64,000 nt of DNA from an uncultured Paracoccaceae bacterium (GTDB lineage Bacteria; Pseudomonadota; Alphaproteobacteria; Rhodobacterales; Rhodobacteraceae): positions 84,020 to 148,019 of the forward strand of contig CANLEQ010000008.1 in NCBI GenBank assembly GCA_947489705.1, in the 5' to 3' direction. How positions within the stretch are numbered: the stretch's first letter is position 1; each line of letters begins with the position of its first letter. The notes beneath the pieces are model-generated. The model was not told where the DNA came from, did not search any database, and saw only the letters and a list, made by a program, of their open reading frames with translations. Both the position numbers and the translations under genes were made by a program. Of the stretch, positions 19,061 through 28,270 are shown piece after piece.

Positions 19061-19090
19061 CGCGCCCGCAATTCCCGCATCACGGGCGCG
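19061..19090. repeat. GC-rich hairpin between cpaB and cpaC
   Basis: An 8-bp perfect inverted repeat (CGCGCCCG / CGGGCGCG) with a 14-base loop lies ten bases after the cpaB stop. No T-tract follows, so it is not a standard intrinsic terminator. It could protect or process the transcript in the 180-base gap before cpaC. Confidence 0.4.
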
Positions 19091-19231
19091 GTCGCTTCGC
19101 GGTGTTGCGCCATATACACATCGGTTTTCGCCTGAGGGTTGCGCCGCATTGATTGGCGCCCGCTTTGCGCGCATTGTTCCCCGACAAGGCGGGCGCAAGA
19201 TCCGTTCATTCCCATGGCAGAGGCGGGTCCC

Positions 19232-20674
19232 ATGTGCGTCCGGAACATCTTCAAGACGGTCATGGTCGGCCTCGCGCTTGCCCTGGCGACACTCCACGCA
19301 GGGGAGGCCCGGAGCCAGTCGCTGCGCGTCATGCAGGGCGCGACGTCCTCGGATCTGAGCGTGCCGATGAACCGCGCGGTGGTGGTCGAATCCGATCGCC
19401 CCTTCGCGGAACTGAGCATTGCCAATCCCGCCATCGCCGATATCTCCACCCTGTCCGACCGCACGATCTATGTGCTGGGCAAGGTGCCGGGCCGCACCAC
19501 GCTGACCCTTCTCGACGAGCAGGGGCGGCTCATCACCAATGTCGAGGTGCAGGTCATTCCCGATATCGGCGAGTTCAAGGAACGGCTGCGCCAGATCCTG
19601 CCCGGCGAACCGATCGAGGTCCGCACGGCCAATGACGGCATCGTCCTGTCGGGCACCGTCTCGTCGATCACCTCGCTCGACCGCGCGCTGGACCTCGCGG
19701 GCCGCTATGCGCCCGAAAGGGTGTCGAACCTGATGACGGTGGGCGGGACGCAGCAGGTCATGCTCAAGGTCCGCTTTGCCGAGATGCGGCGATCCGTGAG
19801 CAAGGCGCTGTCGTCGTCGGTGGCTTTGGCCGGGATCATCGGGGACGACGACGTGGGCGTCGGGGGCGGGAGCGGAACCTATACCGACGGGTCCAACCTC
19901 ATCAACCGGTTCGACAACGATCCCGACACCAACGTCACGCGGACCACGCCCTCCGAAGGGACGCTCGCCCTGGGCTTCGGGGCGGGCAGCCTGGAATTCT
20001 CGATCCTTCTCGAGGCGCTGGAAAGCAAGGGCGTGGTCCGGACGCTGGCCGAGCCGAACCTCGTCGCGCTGTCGGGCCAGTCGGCGTCGTTTCTGGCCGG
20101 CGGGGAATACCCGATCCCCATCGCCACGGGCGACGATGCCGTTGCCATCGAATACAAGCCCTTCGGCGTCGAGCTCGATTTCACGCCGCGCGTCGTGGCA
20201 GAGGACGTCATCAACATCGAATTGTCGGCGGCCGTGTCGGGGATCGATCCGACCGTCTCGATCCAGCAGGGCGGCTTCAACGTCAACGGCTTCACCCGGC
20301 GCGAATCGAAGACCACGATCGAGCTTCGTGACGGCGAGAGCTTCGCGATCGCGGGGCTGTTGCAGGACGATTTCCGCGACCTCAAGGGCCAGGTCCCCTG
20401 GCTGGGCGACATCCCGGTGCTGGGCGCGCTCTTCCGATCCGCGGAATACGAGCGCGCGCAGAGCGAGCTCGTGATCATCATCACGGCGCATCTGGTCAGC
20501 CCGGTCCGCGGAGAGGCGCTCGCCCTGCCGACCGATCGCGTGGTCATCCCGTCGGAACGCGAGCTGTTTCTGTTCGGCGACACGGTCGGCGGACAGCGCG
20601 CGCCCCGGACGGGCGCGGCGGCCGAGGTGGCCAGACAGGATTTCTCGGGGTCCTACGGCTACGTGATGGAGTAG
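19232..20674 (+). CDS. cpaC: Tad pilus secretin CpaC
   Basis: 480 residues. A signal peptide ends around EARSQS (residue 29), followed by the pilus-assembly N-terminal domain, a BON-like segment (about 95-160) and the secretin domain with VRTLAEPNLVALSGQ, FLAGGEYPIPI and VPWLGDIPVLGALFRS. It forms the outer-membrane pore for the Flp pilus. I chose the ATG at 19232 because AGAGG is spaced eight bases before it; an ATG six codons earlier is possible. Confidence 0.95.
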   Translation: MCVRNIFKTVMVGLALALATLHAGEARSQSLRVMQGATSSDLSVPMNRAVVVESDRPFAELSIANPAIADISTLSDRTIYVLGKVPGRTTLTLLDEQGRLITNVEVQVIPDIGEFKERLRQILPGEPIEVRTANDGIVLSGTVSSITSLDRALDLAGRYAPERVSNLMTVGGTQQVMLKVRFAEMRRSVSKALSSSVALAGIIGDDDVGVGGGSGTYTDGSNLINRFDNDPDTNVTRTTPSEGTLALGFGAGSLEFSILLEALESKGVVRTLAEPNLVALSGQSASFLAGGEYPIPIATGDDAVAIEYKPFGVELDFTPRVVAEDVINIELSAAVSGIDPTVSIQQGGFNVNGFTRRESKTTIELRDGESFAIAGLLQDDFRDLKGQVPWLGDIPVLGALFRSAEYERAQSELVIIITAHLVSPVRGEALALPTDRVVIPSERELFLFGDTVGGQRAPRTGAAAEVARQDFSGSYGYVME

Positions 20675-20680
20675 GACGGA

Positions 20681-21331
20681 ATGACCGCCAAACGCCTTTT
20701 CCCGATCCTGGCGGTTCTGGCCGTGGCGGCCTGCGGCCCGGAGACATACGGACCCGCGGGCGCGAGCCTCGGCACAGGCGGTTTCGGCGCGGCGAGCGTC
20801 AACAACCTCGCGGTGCAAAGCGGCCGGATCAGTCAGATCGAGGGGCTGAACAACCGGTTTTCGACCGAAGTCGATTCGATGGTGACATTCCCCTTCGACA
20901 GCGCCGCGCTCGAGCCGCAGGCCCGCGCCGTCATCGCCAGGCAGGCCGCGTGGATCCGCCAGTTTCCGGAGGCGAATTTCCGGATCTACGGCCATACGGA
21001 TCTGGTCGGGCCCGGCCCCTACAACCAGGCGCTCGGCCTGCGCCGCGCGCAGGCGGTGCTGCGCGAGCTGGTCGCGAACGGGGTCAATCCCGGCAGGCTC
21101 GCCGCCCTGGCCTCGTTCGGCGAGACGCAGCCGCTGATTGTGACGCAGGGACGCGAGCGCGCGAATCGGCGCACGATCACCGAAGTGTCGGGATTTTCCG
21201 GCGGACGGCCGACCTTGCTCAACGGTAAATACGCCGAGGTGATCTTCCGCGAATACGTCGAGAGCGCCGTCCCCGCGCCCGGCGTGGCAGGGACCGCGTC
21301 GGAAACGGGGATCGACCAGATCGCCGAATGA
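20681..21331 (+). CDS. OmpA-family lipoprotein of the Tad locus (in the CpaD position)
   Basis: 216 residues. The lipobox LAVAAC is at about residues 14-19, and the OmpA-like peptidoglycan-binding domain covers about 65-165 (FPFDSAAL, YGHTDLVGPGPYNQALGLRRAQ, RRTITEV). It is probably an outer-membrane lipoprotein that anchors the pilus machine to peptidoglycan. It sits six bases after cpaC, where other Tad loci have cpaD/rcpB, and no CpaD-like gene is visible nearby. Confidence 0.88.
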   Translation: MTAKRLFPILAVLAVAACGPETYGPAGASLGTGGFGAASVNNLAVQSGRISQIEGLNNRFSTEVDSMVTFPFDSAALEPQARAVIARQAAWIRQFPEANFRIYGHTDLVGPGPYNQALGLRRAQAVLRELVANGVNPGRLAALASFGETQPLIVTQGRERANRRTITEVSGFSGGRPTLLNGKYAEVIFREYVESAVPAPGVAGTASETGIDQIAE

Positions 21332-21513
21332 CGGCTCCCCGGCGTTGCCGGATGCCGAACAATTGCGGGACTTCGGTCGCATTATCGCCCGATTCCGCTG
21401 TCACATGTCCTGTCGGACCGCCGGCGATCGCGCCGTCGGAGCCGGGCTAAGCAAAAAGCAACACCTCGCCGTTAATGGGGGTGGGATGCCCGCAAACCGA
21501 AGGACCTGAGGTC

Positions 21514-22767
21514 ATGACGAACGCCACAGCCCGTGCGGCCGAGCCCGCTCCGATCAAGGCCTGTACCGTTTGCCGCGACGTGCAGAATTTCGACCTTCTG
21601 ATCGAGGACATGGAGACGGAACTGGGCGATGCCTGGGGCGACCTCTCCTACGACGATGCGGCGCTCTTTCTCAACCAGCCCGAGGCCGGCGACATCGATT
21701 TCATCGCCATCGCGATGAACGAGGACGACGAGGGCCGGATGGCCCTGATCGTCGACCTGATCGAGACCGCCATCCGCCGCGACGTCGACGTCATCGTCAT
21801 CGCCGAAGAGGTGAGCCCGATGGTGCTGCACCAGCTGCTCAAGTCCGGCGCGCGGGAATTCGTCCCCTATCCGCTGCCCGAAGGCGCCCTGCACGATGCC
21901 ATCGAACGGCTGCACGCGCCCGCGCCGGAGGCCCCTCCCCGCGGCGGCGAGGCGATCGCGCGGCCGGGCGGCAAGGGGGATCGCAAAGGGGTCGTCCTGC
22001 CCGTCCATTCGCTCGCCGGGGGAACCGGAGCGACAACCTTCGCGGTCAATTTCGCATGGGAACTCGCCACCGCGCCCGAAGCGCGCGACGCGGATCCGGC
22101 GCGGGTCTGCCTCATCGATCTCGACCTGCAGATGGGGGCGGTCGCGACATATCTCGACCTGCCGCAGCGCGATGCGGTGCTCGAATTGCTGCAGAATACC
22201 GAAGCGATGGACGGCGACAGCTTTCTGCAGGCGTTGCAGCTCCATCAGGACCGGCTTCACGTCCTGACCGCGCCGGCCGAGATGCTTCCGCTCGACCTTC
22301 TGACACCCGACGATATCGCGCGCATCGTCGCACTGGCCGCCGAGAATTTCGACTACGTTGTCATCGACATGCCGTCGACGATCGTGCTCTGGACGGAAAC
22401 CGTCCTGACGATGGCGCATCTCTATTTCATGATGATCGAACTCGACATGCGGTCGGCGCAGAACGCGCTGCGCATGATCCGCGCGCTCGAGGCCGACGAC
22501 CTGCCGCTCGCAAAGCTCAGATACGTGCTGAACCGGGCTCCGAAATTCTCGGATCTCGCGGGCAAGAGCCGGCTGAAGAGGCTGTCGGAAAGCCTCGATA
22601 TCGCCATCGAGGTGCAGCTTCCCGACGGCGGCAAGCAGGTGACCGAGGCCAACGACCAGGGCACGCCCCTTGCCCGAACTGCCCGGAAGAACCCGCTGCG
22701 CAGGCAAATCCAGAAGCTGGCGCTTTCCGTGCGCGAACTCGACCGCGCCGCGACCACCCCTTCCTGA
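21514..22767 (+). CDS. cpaE: Pilus assembly protein CpaE (MinD/ParA-like ATPase)
   Basis: 417 residues: an N-terminal receiver-like domain (about 1-135) and a MinD-type domain. The P-loop (about 169-175) reads AGGTGATTF, lacking the lysine of active Walker A motifs, as is usual for CpaE. CLIDLDLQMG and VIDMPSTIVLWTE follow. CpaE/TadZ places the pilus apparatus at its cellular site. The ATG at 21514 follows CTGAGG. Confidence 0.93.
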   Translation: MTNATARAAEPAPIKACTVCRDVQNFDLLIEDMETELGDAWGDLSYDDAALFLNQPEAGDIDFIAIAMNEDDEGRMALIVDLIETAIRRDVDVIVIAEEVSPMVLHQLLKSGAREFVPYPLPEGALHDAIERLHAPAPEAPPRGGEAIARPGGKGDRKGVVLPVHSLAGGTGATTFAVNFAWELATAPEARDADPARVCLIDLDLQMGAVATYLDLPQRDAVLELLQNTEAMDGDSFLQALQLHQDRLHVLTAPAEMLPLDLLTPDDIARIVALAAENFDYVVIDMPSTIVLWTETVLTMAHLYFMMIELDMRSAQNALRMIRALEADDLPLAKLRYVLNRAPKFSDLAGKSRLKRLSESLDIAIEVQLPDGGKQVTEANDQGTPLARTARKNPLRRQIQKLALSVRELDRAATTPS

Positions 22768-22780
22768 AGGACGCCGTTCC

Positions 22781-24232
22781 ATGTTCTCACGCTACAAGAA
22801 GATGCCGCATTCCCCGGGCGAGAGCGCGCCGCGGCCCGATCCCGTCGCGGCGGAAACCGGCGCGATACCGGCGGCTGCGGCACCCTCGCCCGCCGTTGCC
22901 CCGCCGGCGCGCGCGCCCAAGATCGCGGCGCGGGCCGAACCCGTGGACAAGGAGAAGCGCCGCCGCGAGCGCCTGAGCGACATCAAGGTCTCGCTTCACA
23001 AGGAGCTGCTCGACAACCTCAACCTCTCCGCGCTCGAACAGGCCAGCGATCAGGACCTCAAGGCCGAGATCCAGGCGATCGTCAGCGAATCGCTGGGCGA
23101 GATGGGCGTCGTGCTCAACCGCGACGAGCGGGCCTCGCTGATCCAGGATCTCTTCGACGAGGTGAAGGGGCTGGGCCCGCTCGAGACGCTTCTGAAGGAC
23201 GACACGGTCAACGACATCCTGGTCAACGGCCCGCAGCAGATCTTCGTGGAGCGCGACGGTCGCCTGCAGCTGACCGACGTGACCTTTAAGGACGAACGCC
23301 ACCTTCTGCGGATCATCGACAAGATCGTCTCGGCCGTGGGCCGGCGCGTCGACGAATCGAACCCCTACGTCGATGCGAGGCTGAGCGACGGGTCGCGGTT
23401 CAACGCGATGGTGCCGCCGATCGCGGTCGACGGCTCGCTGGTGTCGATCCGCAAGTTCAAGAAGGAAAAGCTCGGGATCGAGGATCTGGTCCGGTTCGGG
23501 GGCTTCACCGAGGACATGGCGCGATACCTCAGGGCGGCCGTATCGACCCGGCTCAACATCGTCGTGTCCGGCGGGACGGGGTCGGGCAAGACGACGACGC
23601 TGAACGCGCTTTCGTCGCTGATCGACAATTCCGAACGCATCCTGACGATCGAGGATACGGCCGAGCTGCAATTGCAGCAGACCCATGTCGGGCGGATGGA
23701 GAGCCGGCCCGCCAATGTCGAGGGCAAGGGCGCCGTCACCCAGCGCGATTGCCTCAAGAACGCGCTCCGGATGCGGCCCGACCGCATCATCGTGGGCGAG
23801 ACCCGCGGCGAGGAGGTGATCGACATGCTTCAGGCGATGAATACCGGCCATGATGGATCGATGACGACGATCCACGCGAACTCCGCCCGCGACGGGGTGA
23901 GCCGGCTGGAGAACATGGTGGCCCTCGCGGGGATCGAGATGCCGCTCAAGGCCGTTCGCGCGCAGATCGCCTCGGCCGTGCATCTCATCGTTCAGGTCAG
24001 CCGATTGCAGGACGGATCGCGACGCATGACCTCGATCACCGAGGTCACCGGCATGGAGGGCGACGTGATCTCGATGCAGGAGGTGTTCCGGTTCCAGCGG
24101 ACGGGCCTGACGCCCGACAACATGATCGTCGGCCATTTCACCGCGACCGGGGTCCGGTCGCATTTCTCCGAACGGTTCAGGATGTGGGGCTGCGACCTGC
24201 CGCCCGAGATCTTCGCGGCGACCTCAGGTTAG
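22781..24232 (+). CDS. cpaF: Tad pilus motor ATPase CpaF/TadA
   Basis: 483 residues of the VirB11/PulE-type secretion ATPase family. The N-terminal ~55 residues are a low-complexity Ala/Pro region. Walker A GGTGSGKT is at 264-271, followed by the Asp box TIEDTAELQLQ, Walker B MRPDRIIVGETRGEE and the His box MNTGHDGSMTTIHAN. It powers Flp pilin assembly at the cytoplasmic face of the inner membrane. It starts 13 bases after cpaE and is followed by tadB and tadC. Confidence 0.97.
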   Translation: MFSRYKKMPHSPGESAPRPDPVAAETGAIPAAAAPSPAVAPPARAPKIAARAEPVDKEKRRRERLSDIKVSLHKELLDNLNLSALEQASDQDLKAEIQAIVSESLGEMGVVLNRDERASLIQDLFDEVKGLGPLETLLKDDTVNDILVNGPQQIFVERDGRLQLTDVTFKDERHLLRIIDKIVSAVGRRVDESNPYVDARLSDGSRFNAMVPPIAVDGSLVSIRKFKKEKLGIEDLVRFGGFTEDMARYLRAAVSTRLNIVVSGGTGSGKTTTLNALSSLIDNSERILTIEDTAELQLQQTHVGRMESRPANVEGKGAVTQRDCLKNALRMRPDRIIVGETRGEEVIDMLQAMNTGHDGSMTTIHANSARDGVSRLENMVALAGIEMPLKAVRAQIASAVHLIVQVSRLQDGSRRMTSITEVTGMEGDVISMQEVFRFQRTGLTPDNMIVGHFTATGVRSHFSERFRMWGCDLPPEIFAATSG

Positions 24233-24241
24233 GGCCCGGTC

Positions 24242-25207
24242 ATGCTGAGCGCGGAACCCGTCATCTACGGCCTGATCTTCGTCGCCGTCCTGTTGCTGGT
24301 CGAAGGCCTCTATCTGGTGGTGTTCGGCAAATCCATCAGCCTCAACAATCGCGTCAATCGCCGCTTGGAGATGCTCGAACAGGGCAAGGCGCGCGATCAG
24401 GTGCTCGACCAGCTCCGCAAGGAGATGGGCCAGCACATGCAGAGCCAGAAGATCCCGCTCTATTCCCTGCTCGCCCGGAAGGCGCAGAAGGCCAACATCG
24501 CCTTCACGCCGACGCAGCTCGTCCTCGTGATGGCGGCGCTTTGCGCACTGGTCTTCGTCGGGCTCTCGCAGACGACCGATGCCTCGGCGCCGATCCGGAT
24601 CGCGGTCTCCGCGGCGATGGGCGTGGGCGGCGTGTTCGTCTGGGTCAACACCAAGGCCAGGAAGCGCCTCGCGCTGATCGAGGAGCAGCTTCCCGACGCG
24701 GTGGAGCTGATGGTGCGCTCGCTGCGTGTGGGGCATCCGTTCTCGTCGGCGCTGGCCGCGGTCGCGCAGGAGACGCCGGACCCTCTCGGCTCGGAAATGG
24801 GCGTGATCGCCGACGAGGCGGCCTACGGGCGCGACGTCGGCGAGGCGCTCAAGGCGATGGCAGAGCGTCTCGACATGCAGGATCTGCGCTTTCTCGCCGT
24901 GGCCGTCGTCATCCAGCAGCAATCGGGCGGCAATCTCGCCGAGGTCCTGCATGGCCTCGCCAAGGTGATCCGGTCGCGCTTCAGGCTGTTCCGGCGGGTG
25001 AAGGCAATCACGGCGGAGGCGAAATGGTCGGGCGTGTTCCTGTCGGGATTCCCGCTCGTGGCGCTCGTCGCGATCAACGTGCTCCAGCCGGATTATTACG
25101 ACGACGTGAAGAAAACCGCCTATTTCATTCCCGCCTTTCTGATCGTGGCCGGATTTCTCGCCGCGAACGTCTTCGTCATGCGCGCCCTCGTGAACATCAA
25201 GGTCTGA
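24242..25207 (+). CDS. tadB: Tad inner-membrane platform protein TadB
   Basis: 321 residues with a GspF-type domain. Hydrophobic segments lie at about 5-25, 95-135 and near the C-terminus; the core motifs are QLPDAVELMVRSLRVGHPF and AVVIQQQSGGNLAEVL. TadB and TadC form the polytopic inner-membrane base with which the CpaF ATPase works. It lies nine bases after cpaF. Confidence 0.95.
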   Translation: MLSAEPVIYGLIFVAVLLLVEGLYLVVFGKSISLNNRVNRRLEMLEQGKARDQVLDQLRKEMGQHMQSQKIPLYSLLARKAQKANIAFTPTQLVLVMAALCALVFVGLSQTTDASAPIRIAVSAAMGVGGVFVWVNTKARKRLALIEEQLPDAVELMVRSLRVGHPFSSALAAVAQETPDPLGSEMGVIADEAAYGRDVGEALKAMAERLDMQDLRFLAVAVVIQQQSGGNLAEVLHGLAKVIRSRFRLFRRVKAITAEAKWSGVFLSGFPLVALVAINVLQPDYYDDVKKTAYFIPAFLIVAGFLAANVFVMRALVNIKV

Positions 25208-25216
25208 GGCAGAGGC

Positions 25217-26200
25217 ATGGACGCCATCCCGCTCTTCCTGGTTGCGACGCTCGGGCCCGCCGGGCCGTTGATGGCGGTGGGGGGCCTCGGCCTGCTGCTG
25301 ATCCTCGCGAGCCTGCCGTTCCTGGTGCAGAGAAAACGCGACCCGATGGAGAAATTCCGCCGCGCCGCCCAGGCGGAACGATCGGGCACGGGCGGTGCGG
25401 GTGCCGCGAACCTGCGCATCGGCGGCAAGCACGACAAGCTCGAGAAGTATTCGACCTTTCTCGAACCCCAGGACGAACGCGAATTCTCCGAGATCCGGAT
25501 GAAACTGATCCGCGCGGGATATCGCAGCAAGAACGCCGTGCGCACCTTCCACTTCGCGCAATTCGCGCTGGGCATCGGGTTTCTGGCGCTCGGGGTCCTC
25601 TATACCCTCGTCAACGACGCCAACGGAACGGATACGACGACGAGAGGCCTCGTCCTGTCGGTGCTGATCCCCGGCACGATCGGGTACATGGCGCCGAAAT
25701 ACTGGATCACCAAGAGGATCCAGCAGCGCCAGGAAGAGATCGTCACCGGATTTCCCGACAGCCTCGACATGATGCTCGTCTGCGTCGAGGCCGGCCAGTC
25801 GATGGACCATTCCATCGCGCGCGTCTCGCGCGAGATCCGGGCGGCCTTTCCGGCGCTCGCGGACGAATACGCGCTGGTCAGCGACGAGATCCGGGCGGGC
25901 AAGGACAAGTCCGTCGTGCTCAAGGAAATGGGCGAACGCGCGGGCGTGGCCGACGTGTCGAACTTCGTCAACGTCCTGATCCAGTCGGCGACCTTCGGCA
26001 CGTCGGTGGCCGAGGCGCTGCGCGTCTATGCGGCGGAGATGCGCGACAAGCGGGTCATGCGCGCCGAGGAAAAGGCCAACACCCTGCCGACCAAGATGAC
26101 GCTGGCCACGATGATGCTGACCGTGCCGCCGCTTCTCATCATCTTGCTTGGACCTTCGATCTACAACATCGTAGTCGTGTTGGGAGACATGTCGAACTGA
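25217..26200 (+). CDS. tadC: Tad inner-membrane platform protein TadC
   Basis: 327 residues, the second GspF-domain protein of the platform. Segments VTGFPDSLDMMLVCVEAGQS and NVLIQSATFGTSVAEALR are typical. There are hydrophobic stretches near both ends (about 10-35, 112-155 and 295-320). It starts nine bases after tadB, an arrangement conserved across Tad loci. Confidence 0.95.
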   Translation: MDAIPLFLVATLGPAGPLMAVGGLGLLLILASLPFLVQRKRDPMEKFRRAAQAERSGTGGAGAANLRIGGKHDKLEKYSTFLEPQDEREFSEIRMKLIRAGYRSKNAVRTFHFAQFALGIGFLALGVLYTLVNDANGTDTTTRGLVLSVLIPGTIGYMAPKYWITKRIQQRQEEIVTGFPDSLDMMLVCVEAGQSMDHSIARVSREIRAAFPALADEYALVSDEIRAGKDKSVVLKEMGERAGVADVSNFVNVLIQSATFGTSVAEALRVYAAEMRDKRVMRAEEKANTLPTKMTLATMMLTVPPLLIILLGPSIYNIVVVLGDMSN

Positions 26201-26209
26201 AGGATCCAC

Positions 26210-26764
26210 GTGACCCGAGCGGCCTTCCTGCTCCTGACGATCGGTCTTGCCGCGTGTTCGGGGCCGGATCGAAGCGCGTCGGACGGGGTTTTCGCGCCCG
26301 CGGGCGTCGATCGCCGGGCCGAGAGCGTGGCCGGCATGGTCGTGGGGCACCGCCTGATGGCGGCGGGCGAGTACGATCTCGCCCTCAAGGCCTATCTGCG
26401 CGGCGCGGCCGAGGAAGGAACGACCGTCGAGGTGCTCTCCGCGCTCGGATCGGCCAATCTCGCCCTGGGCCGGCTGGGCCAGGCCGAGCGGCTCCTCCGC
26501 CGGGCCGTCGAGAAGGACCCGACATTCGTGCCCGCGCAGAACAATCTGGGCGTGGTGCTGATGGAGCGGGGCGAGACCGCCGAAGCCAGCCGGGTGTTCC
26601 GCGCCGCCTTTGCGGCCGATAACGGCCGGAGCGACGATATCCGCGCCAACCTGACGCTGGCGCTCGCCAAACTCGAGGAACCTTCCTACGCTCAACCCCA
26701 AGGCGAAAACTTCTCCTTGATCCGACGGGGGCGGGGGTCCTACCTGATCGTGCCGGCGGAGTGA
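26210..26764 (+). CDS. tadD: TadD-like TPR lipoprotein
   Basis: 184 residues. A signal peptide with lipobox GLAAC (cysteine near residue 16) is followed by about three tetratricopeptide-like repeats (residues ~45-155). TadD lipoproteins act as pilotins or scaffolds for the CpaC secretin. The start is GTG with GAAGGA nine bases upstream. It is the first of two TPR lipoproteins in a row. Confidence 0.88.
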   Translation: MTRAAFLLLTIGLAACSGPDRSASDGVFAPAGVDRRAESVAGMVVGHRLMAAGEYDLALKAYLRGAAEEGTTVEVLSALGSANLALGRLGQAERLLRRAVEKDPTFVPAQNNLGVVLMERGETAEASRVFRAAFAADNGRSDDIRANLTLALAKLEEPSYAQPQGENFSLIRRGRGSYLIVPAE

Positions 26765-26796
26765 TCGCGGCGAGCAGACAAGAAGGACGCAGGACA

Positions 26797-27657
26797 ATGC
26801 GCCACCCCATGATCGTCACGCTCTTTCTCGGCGGCGCGGCCGCGCTCGCGGGTTGCGGCGGTCGCTCCGACATGGCCGAGGTGGAACGCGCCATCAAGGA
26901 CGTGAACGTCATCGACGAAAGCAACCTCAGCGATATCATGTTGACCGTTGCCGATCCGAACGAGGCGGTAACCTATTTCCGAAGATCCGCCGCCGTCGAA
27001 CCCGGCCGCATCGACCTGCAGCGCGGTCTGGCGGAATCGCTGATCCGCGCCAAGCGACCGGCCGAGGCGGTCCCCGTCTGGACACAGGTGACCGGGATGC
27101 CCGGCGCGATCCCCGATGACCGCGTGGCGCTCGCCGATGCGTTGATCCGGACCGGCGAGTGGGGCGCCGCCGAGGCGCAGCTCGCCCTCGTTCCGCCGAC
27201 GATCGAGACCTATCGCCGGTACCGGCTCGAGGCAATGATCGCGGACAGCAACGGCGAGTGGGAGAAGGCCGACAGCTTCTACCGGACGGCGGTCGATCTC
27301 ACCACCACGCCGGCGAGCGTGATGAACAACTGGGGATATTCCAAGCTGACCCGCGGCGATTACGCCGCGGCGGAACGGCTTTTCGCCGATGCGCTGACCC
27401 ATGACCGGGACCTCTTCACCGCGATGAACAACCTGGCACTGGCCCGCGGCGCGCAGCGCAACTACGAACTGCCCGTGGTGCAGATGACGCAGGTCCAGCG
27501 CGCGCAGCTTCTGCATACGCTGGGCCTCGCCGCGATCAAGCAAGGCGACGTGGCCATCGGGCAGGGTCTTCTGCGCGAGGCGATCGAGACGCATCCGCAG
27601 CATTTCGAGGTCGCCGCACGGGCGCTTGCGGCACTCGAAACCAACATCGTCAACTGA
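26797..27657 (+). CDS. Second TPR lipoprotein of the Tad locus
   Basis: 286 residues. The lipobox LAGC gives a lipidated cysteine near residue 20, and TPR-like helices fill residues ~55-280. The ATG at 26797 follows AGAAGGACGCAGGA. It resembles the preceding TadD-like protein in design but is longer and has its own sequence. It may be a second TadD acting on the secretin or other outer-membrane parts; the exact role is unknown. Confidence 0.85.
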   Translation: MRHPMIVTLFLGGAAALAGCGGRSDMAEVERAIKDVNVIDESNLSDIMLTVADPNEAVTYFRRSAAVEPGRIDLQRGLAESLIRAKRPAEAVPVWTQVTGMPGAIPDDRVALADALIRTGEWGAAEAQLALVPPTIETYRRYRLEAMIADSNGEWEKADSFYRTAVDLTTTPASVMNNWGYSKLTRGDYAAAERLFADALTHDRDLFTAMNNLALARGAQRNYELPVVQMTQVQRAQLLHTLGLAAIKQGDVAIGQGLLREAIETHPQHFEVAARALAALETNIVN

Positions 27658-27685
27658 CGTCTTGCACCCCTTCTCGCAGATCGCG

Positions 27686-28177
27686 ATGTCCATCACCTTG
27701 CCCGCGCAGGCCGCGCTGGCCTTTCTGCCCTTCGTGATCCCGGTCTGCCTCTGGGTCGCCTGGTCGGACATGGCGCGCATGAAGATCCCCAACAAGGCCG
27801 TGCTGGCGCTTGTCGGCGTGTATCTGGTCGTGGGGCCGGTCGCCCTTCCGGTCGAGCTCTGGGTCCAGGGGTGGCTGCATCTGGCGGTGGTGCTGGCGGT
27901 GGGGTTCGTGCTCAACATGCTCGGCGCGCTCGGCGCGGGGGACGCGAAATTCGCAGCCGCCGCCGCGCCGTTCGTGGCGTTTGCCGATGCAGGCGTGCTG
28001 CTCTTCCTCCTGGCGGCGACGCTTCTCGCGGCGCTGGCGACGCACCGGCTGGCCCGCGCGATCCCGGCCTTGCGCGAAAGCACCTCGCATTGGGAAAGCT
28101 GGCGGTCGCCGAAGTTCCCCATGGGGCTGGCGCTGGCGCCGGCCCTCCTTTTCTACCTGATCCTCGCCGCGATCTGA
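27686..28177 (+). CDS. cpaA: Prepilin peptidase CpaA/TadV
   Basis: 163 residues, mostly hydrophobic, of the A24 aspartyl prepilin peptidase family. The catalytic aspartates are those in AWSDMARMKIPNK and GAGDAKF. It cleaves the Flp prepilin leader, and probably those of pseudopilins, at the inner membrane. The ATG at 27686 lacks a strong ribosome-binding site; it lies 28 bases after the TPR lipoprotein gene and may depend on read-through translation. Confidence 0.92.
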   Translation: MSITLPAQAALAFLPFVIPVCLWVAWSDMARMKIPNKAVLALVGVYLVVGPVALPVELWVQGWLHLAVVLAVGFVLNMLGALGAGDAKFAAAAAPFVAFADAGVLLFLLAATLLAALATHRLARAIPALRESTSHWESWRSPKFPMGLALAPALLFYLILAAI

Positions 28178-28270
28178 CAGGGGCCCGTGCCGGGGTCCGG
28201 GCCGGTCTTTACGCTTTCGCCACCCGGGCGCGGTAGGCTGCGCATCTGCAAGCAGACGCGAGCCCGATCG

